Below are positions 17,586 through 30,100 of a DNA stretch of 51,940 bases, one piece after another. The stretch is taken from assembly GCA_903834785.1 (NCBI GenBank), contig CAILKP010000035.1:1-51940 (forward strand), written 5' to 3'. The stretch is from an uncultured bacterium (GTDB taxonomy: Bacteria > Planctomycetota > Phycisphaerae > Phycisphaerales > UBA1924). Each line of letters opens with the position of its first letter. Position 1 is the stretch's first letter. The notes below the pieces were generated by a model. The model was given only the letters and a program-made list of their open reading frames with translations, did not search any database and was not told the origin of the DNA. Made by a program: the position numbers and the translations under genes.

Positions 17586-17613
17586 GCGTTCCTGACTCCA
17601 GCACCCAAAACGC

Positions 17614-17644
17614 ACACGGCCGGTCGATGGTCTCGGCCGGCCGT
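17614..17644. terminator. Hairpin between convergent genes
   Basis: CACGGCCGG at 17614-17622 pairs perfectly with CCGGCCGTG at 17636-17644 around a 13-base loop. The T-rich stretch (GTTGTTTGTT) begins about 15 bases later, so it is a weaker terminator than those at 30432 or 43855. It may serve both the dockerin gene and the facing PEP-CTERM gene. Confidence 0.55.
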
Positions 17645-17695
17645 GCGTGATCGTCGTGTTGTTTGTTAGCCGAAGGATCGTTCCGGCACCGGTGA

Positions 17696-18685
17696 CTACC
17701 GGCGGCGGCGGGCACACAGCAGTCCGCCCAGGACCATCACCGCCGCGCTGCCCGGCGTGGGCACCGCGCTGAAGAACACCGATGAGTTGCCGAAGTGCGA
17801 GGTCGCCGGGTTGATGCCGCCGTTGGGGTACGCCGCGAGCCGGTCGGCGATCCCGTTCATGACCGGGTCGTCCTGGAAGTAGCTGCCGATGCGGATGTCG
17901 TCGCTCCGGGCGATCAGCAGGTCCTGGCCAGCGAACGACGACGGCGGCGGCACGGCCGCAATGTTCAGCGGCGAGTAGAACGAGAAGCTCAGCGTCTGCG
18001 TCGCGGTCTGCCCCACCGGAATGTTGCCGAAGTCCCAGCTTGGCACCTGGTACGAACCGCCGACCATGCCGGCCATGCCCGTGGTATAGGAGTACCACGC
18101 CAGCGCGTCGTAGCCCACCGCGAACGTGTTCGATGTGCCCGGCGAGGTGCTCGTCGGCCCGGGCAGGCCGCTGGGAATGTTGGCGCCGCCCTGGTTGAAG
18201 TTCAGCGGGTTGCCATCGTCGGCCCAGTGGGCTGAGAAGCGCACGTTGTACATATCACCGCTGTACGTCGGCCACGGGGTCAGCCGGTTTTCGCCGTGCA
18301 TGTTCGGCTGGCTGGCGAACGCTCCGCTGGTAAGCGGCGTGTTGTTGGTGATCGACACGACCATCTGATAGCCCGTGACCTGGTTGCCCGAGAACGTGTA
18401 CCCGGCGAAGCCGCCGCGGATGGCAAGGTGTTCGTTGGGGCCGCCGCCGAACTGGCTGATGTTGTCGTGGAACTCGTGGGTGCGGTAGTCCTCCAGGCCG
18501 TTGTTGGTCAGGAACCACTGGCCGTTCTGGGTGGTCGGATCAATCGCCGGGCCGGCGGGGGCGTTGCCCGGTGTGATCGGCCCGGCGCCGATGCTGCGAA
18601 CATCGACGCCGGGAGAGGCCATGGCCGTGCCGGCGATGGCCAGGAAGGTTGAAAGGCTCAGAACGGTGATCGTCTTGTGTGTCAT
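17696..18685 (-). CDS. Exported protein with PEP-CTERM-like sorting tail
   Basis: The 329-residue product begins with a signal peptide (hydrophobic VLSLSTFLAIAGTAM, cleavage near AMASP). It ends with a sorting tail: VPTPG, a hydrophobic segment (SAAVMVLGGLLC) and a basic end (ARRRR). This is the Phycisphaerae form of PEP-CTERM, in which the Glu of VPEP is replaced; such proteins are processed by an exosortase and placed on the surface or in the matrix. The body is rich in Asn, Gly, Ser and Thr with beta-strand character (FSFYSPLNI, SGNQVTGYQMVVS) and has no enzymatic motif I recognise. It is followed on the same strand by nothing closer than a facing gene. Confidence 0.8.
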   Translation of the reverse strand: MTHKTITVLSLSTFLAIAGTAMASPGVDVRSIGAGPITPGNAPAGPAIDPTTQNGQWFLTNNGLEDYRTHEFHDNISQFGGGPNEHLAIRGGFAGYTFSGNQVTGYQMVVSITNNTPLTSGAFASQPNMHGENRLTPWPTYSGDMYNVRFSAHWADDGNPLNFNQGGANIPSGLPGPTSTSPGTSNTFAVGYDALAWYSYTTGMAGMVGGSYQVPSWDFGNIPVGQTATQTLSFSFYSPLNIAAVPPPSSFAGQDLLIARSDDIRIGSYFQDDPVMNGIADRLAAYPNGGINPATSHFGNSSVFFSAVPTPGSAAVMVLGGLLCARRRR

Positions 18686-18815
18686 GGAAGGAGTCCTGTT
18701 CTCTGAGTGGGCGGGCCGCAGCCCGTTCCGCTTTGGTGGATGGATGATGGATGATCAAGCGACGGACATGATGAACGCAGTTGCACCAGCCCCCAGTCCC
18801 TATCCCCCGGCCGTC

Positions 18816-19559
18816 TCAGCGGCGGCGGCGACGCAGCGCGGCCGCTGCACCCAGACCCAGCAGCGCTGCCGGACCCGGAGCGGGCACGCTGGCGATGTTC
18901 AGGCCGAGCCCGTCGCCCTCAAGCTGGCTGAAGTTCACCGTCAGCGAGCTGATCTGATCGTCGATGCGGATCACCGCCAGCGAGGTGTTCCACCAGGGGT
19001 CGGCGCCGCCCGCGCCGGTGACGGAGTTGTTCAGCGAGAAGACGCCCGGACCGCCGGTGAACTGCGTGAGCCCGTAGTTGCCGCCGCCGGACCAGTCGCC
19101 CAGGTAAGTTCCGTTCTGGTTCACGCTGGCCACGGTCATCATGCCGCCGTTGTTAGTTGTCCGGCCCAGGCCCGAGACGCCGAGGTAGATCGACCCGCCC
19201 GGCAGCAGCGAAGTAAACGTGTAGGTGATGCGCCAGTTGCTCGGCTGACCGGTCTGCCCGAGATTCGTCGCGGCGAACAGCTCCTGGTTGCCCCAGGTGT
19301 ACGCGTTGGCACTCACGTTGCCGTTGAGCAGCAGCGGGTTCTGGAACCGCGAATCGGCGAAGCTGCCGGTGAACGCGTAGCTCACCGTCACGTTGCCGAT
19401 GCCCGGCAGCGTGTACACCGAGTTGTTCGGCACCGAGGTGCCAAACGGCGTCGGGGCCATGTTCATCCAGTTCAGCGGAACGGCCGCCGCAGGAAGGGTG
19501 GTGCCGCAAAGCACGGCCACGCAAGCTCCGACTCCGACGATCAGGCGATTGGCAGACAT
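18816..19559 (-). CDS. Exported protein with PEP-CTERM-like sorting tail
   Basis: The 247-residue product starts at the ATG at 19559, which has a clear GAGGAG Shine-Dalgarno sequence just upstream; an ATG nine codons earlier lacks one. It has a signal peptide (LIVGVGACVAVLCG, cleavage near AAAVP), a beta-rich Asn/Gly/Thr body (VYTLPGIGNVTVSYAF, WRITYTFTSLLPGGS) and the tail VPAPG, a hydrophobic stretch (ALLGLGAAAAL) and RRRRR. The tail predicts exosortase-type processing. It lies 130 bases upstream of the other PEP-CTERM gene on the same strand, so the two may be cotranscribed. The function of the body is unknown. Confidence 0.82.
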   Translation of the reverse strand: MSANRLIVGVGACVAVLCGTTLPAAAVPLNWMNMAPTPFGTSVPNNSVYTLPGIGNVTVSYAFTGSFADSRFQNPLLLNGNVSANAYTWGNQELFAATNLGQTGQPSNWRITYTFTSLLPGGSIYLGVSGLGRTTNNGGMMTVASVNQNGTYLGDWSGGGNYGLTQFTGGPGVFSLNNSVTGAGGADPWWNTSLAVIRIDDQISSLTVNFSQLEGDGLGLNIASVPAPGPAALLGLGAAAALRRRRR

Positions 19560-19773
19560 TGTGATTCTCCTCACGAGAAGGTGCATCGATTCGCGGCACC
19601 GACACTCGGCGTCGCCACTGTGAGTGCGAGGGCAACGCCGGTAACTTGCAGCATCAGCACAACTTTTTTTCAGTCATCCGCAGTTCGGGCGGCGTTCGCT
19701 AGGTCTGGGGCTTCCCCCGGCCTCACCTCCCCTTTTGCGTACACTTCCTGCGTCCTAAGGGCCGGTACCCCAC

Positions 19774-20363
19774 GTGCTCACCCAAACCACCACCCAGCTG
19801 CTCGACTCCCTCCGCGACTCGGCCAATGCCGAGTCCTGGCAGCTCTTTGACCTGCGCTACCGCCCGGTGCTGTTGGCCTTTGCCCGGCAGCGCGGCCTCA
19901 GTGATGAGGACGCCGCCGATGTCGCCCAGACCACGCTGGTCAGCTTCGTCGCCGACTATCAGAAGGGCCGCTACGACCGCACCCGCGGACGCCTGAGCTC
20001 GTGGATCATCGGCATCGCCAGCCACCGCATCGCCGACCTCCAGCGTGCGGCGTATCGCCGGCGGATCAGCCGCGGCGAATCCGCCATCGAGCATGAGCCC
20101 GCCCCGGCCGATGAGGCCGCCGTCTGGGATGCCGCTGTCCGCAAGGTCATCCTCCAGCGGGCCATGACCGAGCTGCACAGCCAGTCCCGCTTTGACCCGC
20201 GCACGCTCCGGGCCTTTGAGCTCTGCGCCGTCCGCGGCGTGCCGGCAGATGCCGCCGCTGCGGAGTGCGACATGACCGTCGCCGAGGTCTATGTGGCCAA
20301 GAACCGCGTCATCGGCAAGCTCCGCGAGATTGTCGCCTCGCTGACCTCGGAGTTTGTCGAGCT

Positions 20364-20367
<4 letters not shown>
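19774..20367 (+). CDS. ECF-type RNA polymerase sigma factor, kinase-linked
   Basis: The 197-residue product is an extracytoplasmic-function sigma factor with only regions 2 and 4. Region 2 (about 15-85) holds LFDLRYRPVLLAFARQ, LSDEDAADVAQTTLVSF (the EDAxDVxQ core-binding motif) and GRLSSWIIGIASHRIADLQR. Region 4 (about 128-190) holds LRAFELCAVRGVPADAAAAE, CDMTVAEVYVAKNRV and a helix-turn-helix with final IGKLREIVASL. It starts at a GTG (19774). Its TGA overlaps the GTG of the next gene in a GTGA overlap, so the two are translationally coupled. Planctomycete ECF groups next to Ser/Thr kinase genes are known, and this pair fits that pattern. The start lies 214 bases from the divergent PEP-CTERM gene. 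Confidence 0.9.
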
Positions 20368-23669
<3,302 letters not shown>

Positions 23670-23710
23670 CCTGCCTCCGATGCCCCGCCGCCCCGCGGCG
23701 CCCGCCCCCA

Positions 23711-23750
23711 TTTGGCAATTTGGCCATTTGGTACTTTGGCCATTTGCCCC
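23711..23750 (+). repeat. 8-bp degenerate tandem repeat, copy 1 (3' of argJ)
   Basis: Five octamers in register: TTTGGCAA, TTTGGCCA, TTTGGTAC, TTTGGCCA, TTTGCCCC. The block lies between the kinase gene's stop (23669) and the argJ stop (23756). The same five-unit order occurs at 25234-25273, upstream of argJ, unit by unit with changes at one to four bases. Confidence 0.7.
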
Positions 23751-23755
23751 CCCGG

Positions 23756-25030
23756 TCACGTCGTGTACTCAGCATTGATCACTACATACTCCTTGCTCAG
23801 GTCGCACCCCAGCATCCACCACGCCCCCGGGCCGCGGCCAACAACCAGCTCCAGCGGCACTTCCTTCCCGGCCATCGCGGTCTTCAGCCGCGGGTCAGTC
23901 AGTGCCTCGGTCACCGGAACTCCCGCGCGATACACCTCCACACCGCCGATGGTCAGCGATGCCTCCGACGTGTCAAACCACACACCGGCGTTGCCCGCCG
24001 CCGTCACGATCCGCCCCCAGTTGGGGTCGCGCCCGTGGATCGCGCACTTGACCAGCGGCGAGCTGACCACCTCCGCGCACATCTTCCGTGCCGCCTCATC
24101 GCTGCTCGCACCGCGGATCGCGATCTTAAAGATCCGCGTCGCACCCTCACCATCAACGATGATCTGCCGCGCCAGGTCCTCGCACATGGTGCGCAGCGCG
24201 CCGGTAAACCGCTCGTAGGCCTCCGTCCCGTGCACAATCGGCGTCCCGCCCGCCGCACCGCTGGCCAGCACAATCACCGTGTCGCTGCACGAAGGGTGAT
24301 TGTCAACATTCACCCTGTCAAACGAGCCCGAGCACGCCGTCTCCGTGGCCCGCTGCAGGTCCATGCTGGCAATCGGCGCATCGGTGGTCACAAATGCCAG
24401 CATGGTCGCGCTGGCCGCCGGCGGCGCAAAGGCCGACTCCAGCCGCGGCGCGATCATCCCCGAACCCTTGGCAATCGCGCCGATGCGGATCGTCCGGCTC
24501 ACCCCGCCCACCGTCTCGCGGTACTCCGCCCGCGCGCTCTTGGGCACGGTGTCAGTCGTCATAATCGCCGCCGCCGCGGCAGCATCCGCCGCCTCCCCGC
24601 GCCCCAGCGATGCCGCCAGCCCTGGCAGCGCCGCGATGATCTTGCCCACCGGCAGCGGCCGGCCGATCACCCCCGTCGATGATGGCACCACACCGTCGGG
24701 CCCGCACCCCAGCAGCGACGCGGTCGCCGCACAGCACGCCTCCGCATCGGCCACACCCTGCTGCCCCGTCGCCGCGTTGGAGTTGCCGGCGTTGATCAGC
24801 ACCGCCCGCGGCGTCGCCAGCGTCCCGGCCAGCACCGCCGCCCGCCGCTTCTTGCCCACAATCACCGGCGCACCCGTCACCGCGTTGGCCGTGAACACCA
24901 TCGCGCAGCCCGTCGCACCGCCATCAGTCCCGCCGTCGCGCGCAATCAGGCACAGGTCCGGCTTGCCCGAGGGCTTGATCCCCGCGGTCGCACCCGAAGC
25001 AGTAAATCCAAGCGGAAACGTCACGGCCAT
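23756..25030 (-). CDS. argJ: Bifunctional glutamate N-acetyltransferase / N-acetylglutamate synthase
   Basis: This 424-residue enzyme recycles acetyl groups from N-acetylornithine to glutamate, and may also make N-acetylglutamate, in the arginine pathway. Family signatures are present: LINAGNSNAATGQQG (the NAGNANA-type segment), SSTGVIGRPLPVGK, ATMLAFVTTDAPI with Thr209 as the expected self-cleavage nucleophile, NVDNHPSCSDTV (the NDT-like substrate loop), HGRDPNWGRIVTAAGNAGV and LVVGRGPGAWWMLGCDLSKEYV near the C-terminus. One oddity is about ten extra residues (RLESAFAPPA) between KGSGMIAP and the ATML cleavage site, which are usually almost adjacent. The ATG at 25030 gives a normal N-terminus. 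No other arg gene is adjacent. Confidence 0.95.
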   Translation of the reverse strand: MAVTFPLGFTASGATAGIKPSGKPDLCLIARDGGTDGGATGCAMVFTANAVTGAPVIVGKKRRAAVLAGTLATPRAVLINAGNSNAATGQQGVADAEACCAATASLLGCGPDGVVPSSTGVIGRPLPVGKIIAALPGLAASLGRGEAADAAAAAAIMTTDTVPKSARAEYRETVGGVSRTIRIGAIAKGSGMIAPRLESAFAPPAASATMLAFVTTDAPIASMDLQRATETACSGSFDRVNVDNHPSCSDTVIVLASGAAGGTPIVHGTEAYERFTGALRTMCEDLARQIIVDGEGATRIFKIAIRGASSDEAARKMCAEVVSSPLVKCAIHGRDPNWGRIVTAAGNAGVWFDTSEASLTIGGVEVYRAGVPVTEALTDPRLKTAMAGKEVPLELVVGRGPGAWWMLGCDLSKEYVVINAEYTT

Positions 25031-25233
25031 GGCAGTCAGCTCGCAGCAAAGGGTCGTCGCGGCTCACCGCCGCACTCCCACATGCCAGGCTCCGGCCCGC
25101 CACGGGTCGCAACCGTATCACCCACGCCCCACCCCTTGGAGCCCGCCCGGCTCCGGACTTCATGAGCGTGTCGCTGGCCCCCGCACTACCGCGCACCGCC
25201 GGCTCACCGCGCGCACCCCAGGCCTGCCTCTCC

Positions 25234-25273
25234 TTTGACAATGTGACCATTTCCCTATTTGACCATCTGCCCT
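25234..25273 (+). repeat. 8-bp degenerate tandem repeat, copy 2 (5' of argJ)
   Basis: Five octamers: TTTGACAA, TGTGACCA, TTTCCCTA, TTTGACCA, TCTGCCCT. They correspond position by position to copy 1 at 23711-23750, in the same orientation. The rest of the 254-base spacer between argJ's start and the next gene's stop (25285) is plain GC-rich sequence with no gene. Confidence 0.65.
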
Positions 25274-25284
25274 GGTGACTCCCC

Positions 25285-26268
25285 TCAGCACCCCGCGCCA
25301 AACGCATTGATGAACGCGATGAAGTCCGTTCCGTCAATCGTCCCGTCCGGCCCGCCCTCTGGCAGGTTGGGGTCACCGCCGCCGGCCAGGTCGGCCGACG
25401 AGTCCACCGCCGCGTCGCCGATGGCAAACGAGTTGATGAACATGATGAAGTCCGCGCCATCGACAGTCTGGTCCCCGTCGCGGTCCGCGATGCACGTCAC
25501 CGGCGGCGGCGGCGGGGTGTACGGCTCAAGGTTGATCCGCAGCACCAGGTCGTAGCCGGCCGGTGCCGCGTTGCTCGCCGTCCGAAGGTCGCGGTACCGG
25601 ATCCAGCCAGACCGCAGCCCCGTCGATGTGTTGGTGGTCCCCAGCGAGCGGATCCAGTTCCGGTTCGAATCATTCGGATTGAATGCGTCCGACGCCGTGC
25701 GGTCGTAGCACACACTGGCCGCAAAGGTGTTGCCCGCCGGCGCACCGTTGGTCCAGTTTCCGCTCGTCGGCTCGGTGTCAAACACCAGCGAACAGCCGAT
25801 AAAGTTCGGCCGCGTCTCAAAGACAATCGGCGGCTCGATCGAGCCGTCCGGCTGCGGATTCACCAGGTCGATGATGTTGTACCCGCCGTCGCTGAGCTGC
25901 ACCGGGCTGGTCATTCCCACCACCGACATCAGCCGCGGATCCGCCGTTGAGCCCGCCCAGAGCTTAAAGCCGTCCTGAATCGTCGGTTCCACGGGAACCT
26001 GCAGGAGGATGTTGGTATTGGAGTACCACAGAATCCCGATGCTCGTCACCCGGGCCGGGAACGTGATGTTCGGTGAGACCGAATAAATCGACATCGCCTC
26101 CTCACCGGGCCCGAACCCGACCTGAATCGCGGCCGGAAAGCTCTGGCCGGACGGCAGCGGAATCTGCGCTGAGTCGTTCCGCAGGATCGAGACCTGCCCG
26201 CAGGCTGCCCCCGCAATCAGGGAAACCGCCGCCATCGCTGTTACAACCGTTCGCGTTTGATCTTTCAT
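25285..26268 (-). CDS. Exported protein with GC-type dockerin tail
   Basis: The 327-residue product has a signal peptide (VVTAMAAVSLIAGAACGQ), a beta-rich body with no motif I recognise, and a Pro-rich hinge (PYTPPPPP). The tail has two acidic loops, DRDGDQTVDGADFIMFINSF and DGTIDGTDFIAFINAF, the second preceded by a GGGDPNLPEGG insert, and the protein ends in GAGC. The first loop has the full DxDxDxxxD calcium-site spacing of dockerins. It is expected to be exported and held at the surface. It is divergent from the DUF456 gene with 150 bases between starts. Confidence 0.82.
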   Translation of the reverse strand: MKDQTRTVVTAMAAVSLIAGAACGQVSILRNDSAQIPLPSGQSFPAAIQVGFGPGEEAMSIYSVSPNITFPARVTSIGILWYSNTNILLQVPVEPTIQDGFKLWAGSTADPRLMSVVGMTSPVQLSDGGYNIIDLVNPQPDGSIEPPIVFETRPNFIGCSLVFDTEPTSGNWTNGAPAGNTFAASVCYDRTASDAFNPNDSNRNWIRSLGTTNTSTGLRSGWIRYRDLRTASNAAPAGYDLVLRINLEPYTPPPPPVTCIADRDGDQTVDGADFIMFINSFAIGDAAVDSSADLAGGGDPNLPEGGPDGTIDGTDFIAFINAFGAGC

Positions 26269-26418
26269 GGCGTGTCCTGAAGATGCGGGAGGCCGTACCG
26301 GCCGAATTTCCCGTCATATCGCATTTCTCATCGGATTGCAAGGACTGCAACCCGGCAACGTTCTAGATTTACACCATACTTCCATTCGCGGCCAGCCCAC
26401 GGCCGGTTTTGCGAAAAA

Positions 26419-26943
26419 ATGCTCGATAATCTCGTCATCATCCTTTTGATGCTCGCCGCTGTCGGGGTTGGTGTCGTTTTGGCGTTTTTGACCCTTCCCG
26501 GCGTGTGGCTCATGCTGGCCGCCGCCGTCGCTATCGAGATTCTCTTCCCAACCCATAAGGTTTTTCACCCTGCCACCCTGATCACCTTGGTGGTCATCGC
26601 CGTCCTCGGCGAAGTTATTGAGGTCCTTGCCTCCGCGGTCGGGGCGGGCAAGGCCGGCGGAAGCAAGAAATCCGCTGCCTTTTCAGTCGTTGGTGCCATG
26701 CTCGGTGCCGTGCTGGGGACCTTTCTCATCCCCGTTCCCGTGCTGGGCACCGTGGCCGGTGCCTCCATCGGTGCTGGCGTGCTGGCCATGCTCAGCACAC
26801 GCATAATCGACCGCAAGGACTGGGACCAGTCCATGGAAGTTGCCAAGGGTGCCGCCGTGGGCCGTCTGGCCGCGACCTTTGTGAAAATTTCCATCGCCAT
26901 GCTCGTCGGCGGCGTCCTGGTCTGGTCAGCGGCCTATCCGTGA
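26419..26943 (+). CDS. DUF456 family membrane protein
   Basis: The 174-residue, highly hydrophobic product matches the DUF456 family of small bacterial membrane proteins. It has an N-terminal helix (NLVIILLMLAAVGVGVVLAF), the LPGVWLMLAAA motif, a VIAVLGEVIEVLASAVGAGKAGGSKK segment typical of the family with its Gly/Ser/Lys turn, and a Gly-rich glycine-zipper-like stretch (GAMLGAVLGTFLIPVPVLGTVAGASIGAG). About four membrane segments are expected. No function is established for the family. It stands alone between two dockerin-tailed genes. Confidence 0.88.
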   Translation: MLDNLVIILLMLAAVGVGVVLAFLTLPGVWLMLAAAVAIEILFPTHKVFHPATLITLVVIAVLGEVIEVLASAVGAGKAGGSKKSAAFSVVGAMLGAVLGTFLIPVPVLGTVAGASIGAGVLAMLSTRIIDRKDWDQSMEVAKGAAVGRLAATFVKISIAMLVGGVLVWSAAYP

Positions 26944-27165
26944 CCGGCCACTGCCCGTTCGAGCGGGCCTCCTGAACATCTTTTGTGCTGCGGACACCCC
27001 GGCGTTCTCCCGGGTCGGCCGGTGCTCGCCACCAAAATTCTGCAAATTGTCAGATTCCCTGTCCTCCCTCAGCGGCGGCTCTCGCTCCGACGGCAGAGGA
27101 AGAGAGATGCCCACCCATCCGCCGCGCCCTATTTCGGGCCGCCGGTCATACACGGAGACAGAATC

Positions 27166-30100
27166 ATGCGTCGCACCCTGCTCGTTCTCTCAGTCGTCGG
27201 CCTGGCCGCCTCGGCCTTCGGCTCCGCCCAGTCCCATGCCCCCGCCAAGCAATCGCAGGAGGCCCTGGCCGAGCTGACCCTCGCCCTGGTTCCCCCGTCA
27301 CCCGAGGAACTCGCTCAGGACGCCCAGGACCCCGCCGTCATGGCCAAGAAGGACGGCAAGCTCGTCCTCGAGCAGCTCGCCGCCCGCTCCGTCCCGCTCA
27401 CCGACGAACTCACGCCCAACTGGACCGTCTACCGCGGCCTGCGCGTGGGCATGAAGCTCAAGGGCGACACGCTCGCCGTTCAGGTGAGCGCCGAGACCAC
27501 CGACCAGCAGGTCGTCATGGAGGCCGCCAAGCTCGGCCTCCGCATCACCAACGCCCTCCGCACCGGCGCGGGCGACTACGTCCTGCTGACCCTGGCCGAT
27601 CCCATCGCCGACATCAAGACCTCCGCCGCTTGGGTGAGTGCGCTCGCCTCACTGCCCATCGTCAACTTCGCCGCACCTGTCTTTGTCACCCCGCTCAACG
27701 ATGCGGGCATCTGCTTCCCGACCAAGGACCTGCTCGTCCGCGTCGACACCGCCGTCCTGGGCAAGGGCTCCGTCCTGGCCACCATGGCCCCCGTCGCGCT
27801 GGATGTCCGCGAGGACTTCCTGGGCACCATCACCGGTGGTGCACGCCTGACGCTCCGCGGCAAGAACGGCTTCGATGCCATGCGTGCCGCCAATGCCTTG
27901 GCTGATCTCGCCCCCATGGGCGTCCTCTTCGCCGAGCCCGACATGCACCAGACCGTGTTCCTCCAGGACACCGTCCCCACCGATCCCGAGTTCGACCGCC
28001 AGTGGTTCCACCTCAACACCGGCCAGCTGGGCGGCTGGACCAGCGGCGTTGACATGCGGTCCACCACCGCCTGGGACCTCTCCCGCGGCAGCGGAATCCG
28101 TGTCGCCGTCCTCGACGTCGGCGGCCAGCAGGGCCACCCCGACATCAACGCCCTCACCGGTCGCGACTTTACCAACGGCCTGGCCGGCGGTGCCGGCAAC
28201 GGCAGCCCCACCAACGCCTGTGAGAACCACGGCACCCCCTGCGCCGCCATCATCTCCGGCATCATGAACAACGGCACCGGCGGCGTCGGCATGGCCCCGT
28301 CCGCCCAGACCATCTCCATCCGCTTCGCCGCTCAGGCCAATAGCTCGCCCTGCAGCAACTCCTTCTCCTCCTCCAGCTACTCCTGGACCGTCAACGCCCT
28401 GGCCTACGCCCAGGGCCAGCTCTGCCGCATCTCCAGCAACAGCTACACCCTCGGCGGCGGCTCGGCCGCGCTGGATGCCCAGATCTCCGCCAGCTACACC
28501 GCCGGCATGCTCTCGTTCTTCTCCACCGGCAACGGCTCGGCCGCCAGCATCGGCTACCCCTCAAGCTCGCCCGATGGTGTCGCCATCGGCGCCATGCAGG
28601 CGAGCGGCATGATCGCCAGCTTCTCCAACCGCGGCGCCGGCATCTCCATGGCCGGCCCCGGTGTCGAGGTCCGCACCAGCGACCGCACCGGTGCCGACGG
28701 CTACACCAGCGGCGACATGACCTGGTTCAGCGGCACCTCCGCCGCCTGCCCCGCCGTCGCCGGCGCCTCGGCCACCACGCTGGCCGCTCACCCGCACCTC
28801 TCGAGCTTCGGCCTCAAGTTCTTCATGCAGACCTTCTGCACCGACTACGGCGCGGCCAACTACGACACCACCTTCGGCTACGGCCTGCCCGACACCTTCC
28901 TGTCCATCACCGGCTTCTCGCCCGACAACGACGAGTGCTCCGACGCCCGCGTCTTCACCGGCCTGAACTACTCCAACACGTCCAACAGCTTCAACGCCAC
29001 CGCCCGCAGCCGCGAGCCCAACGAGTCCTGCGGCAGCTCCGCCGGCAGCAGCGCCACCGTCTACTGGCGCTACAACTCCACCGCCTACGGCACCATCACC
29101 GCCGACACCTTTGGCTCAAACTACGACACCGTCCTGTCCGCGTTCAATGGCTGCGGCATCACCATCAACCTCGGCGGCGGCCCCCTCTATCTCTCCCCCA
29201 CCCAGTACGCCTGCAACGACGACTCCGGCGGAACCGCGCAGTCGACCATCACCTTCGCCGCAGGCCCCGGCATCGGCTACACCTTCAAGGTCGCCAGGTA
29301 CGGCACCAGCTACCCCGTCGGTGGTGATGCCCACTTCAACTTCACCTTCACCCCGGCCGCGCCGCCCAACAACGCTCGCTCCGCCGCCTTCACGCTCAAC
29401 CCCGGCTCCTCCCAGCTCGGTACCACCAACTACGCCACCAACGATGTGCCCTCCACCGGTGCCTGCGGTTCGTCCCAGGCATCGCCCGATGTCTGGTACA
29501 CCTTTACCTCTCCGTGCGCCGCGACCTACACCGTCACCACATCCAACGCCGACTTTGACACCGTCCTGGGCGTCTACCGCCAGGGCACCCTCGGCGGCTT
29601 CCCCTTCATCTTCAACGTCGGTTGCAACGACGATTGCAACCCGCCCGACCGTGACTCCTGCTTCACCTTCGACGCCATCTCCGGCGGCGTCTACTACATC
29701 CGCGTTGCAGGGTTCAACAACGCCGCCGGCGTCTTCACCGTCAGCCTCTCCGACGCCACCCTCGACAACGACACCTGCGCCACCGCACTCCCCCTGTCCA
29801 CCGGTGCCACCAACTTCGACAACGGCTGCGCCTCCGACTCCTCCGGCCTCGCCCTCACCGACTGCGGCGGCGGCAACATCTTCAAGGACCTCTGGTACTC
29901 CCTGACGCCCGATGCCACCAGCGACGTCGTCATCGACACCTTCGGCACCGGCTTCGACACGGTCCTGGCTGTCTACGAAGGTTCCTGCCCCGACGCCGTG
30001 ACCACGCCCATCGTCTGCAACGACGACTTCGGCAGCCTGCAGAGCCAGGTCAGCTTCGCCGCCACCGGCGGCCAGACCTACCTCCTCCGCGTCGGTGCCT

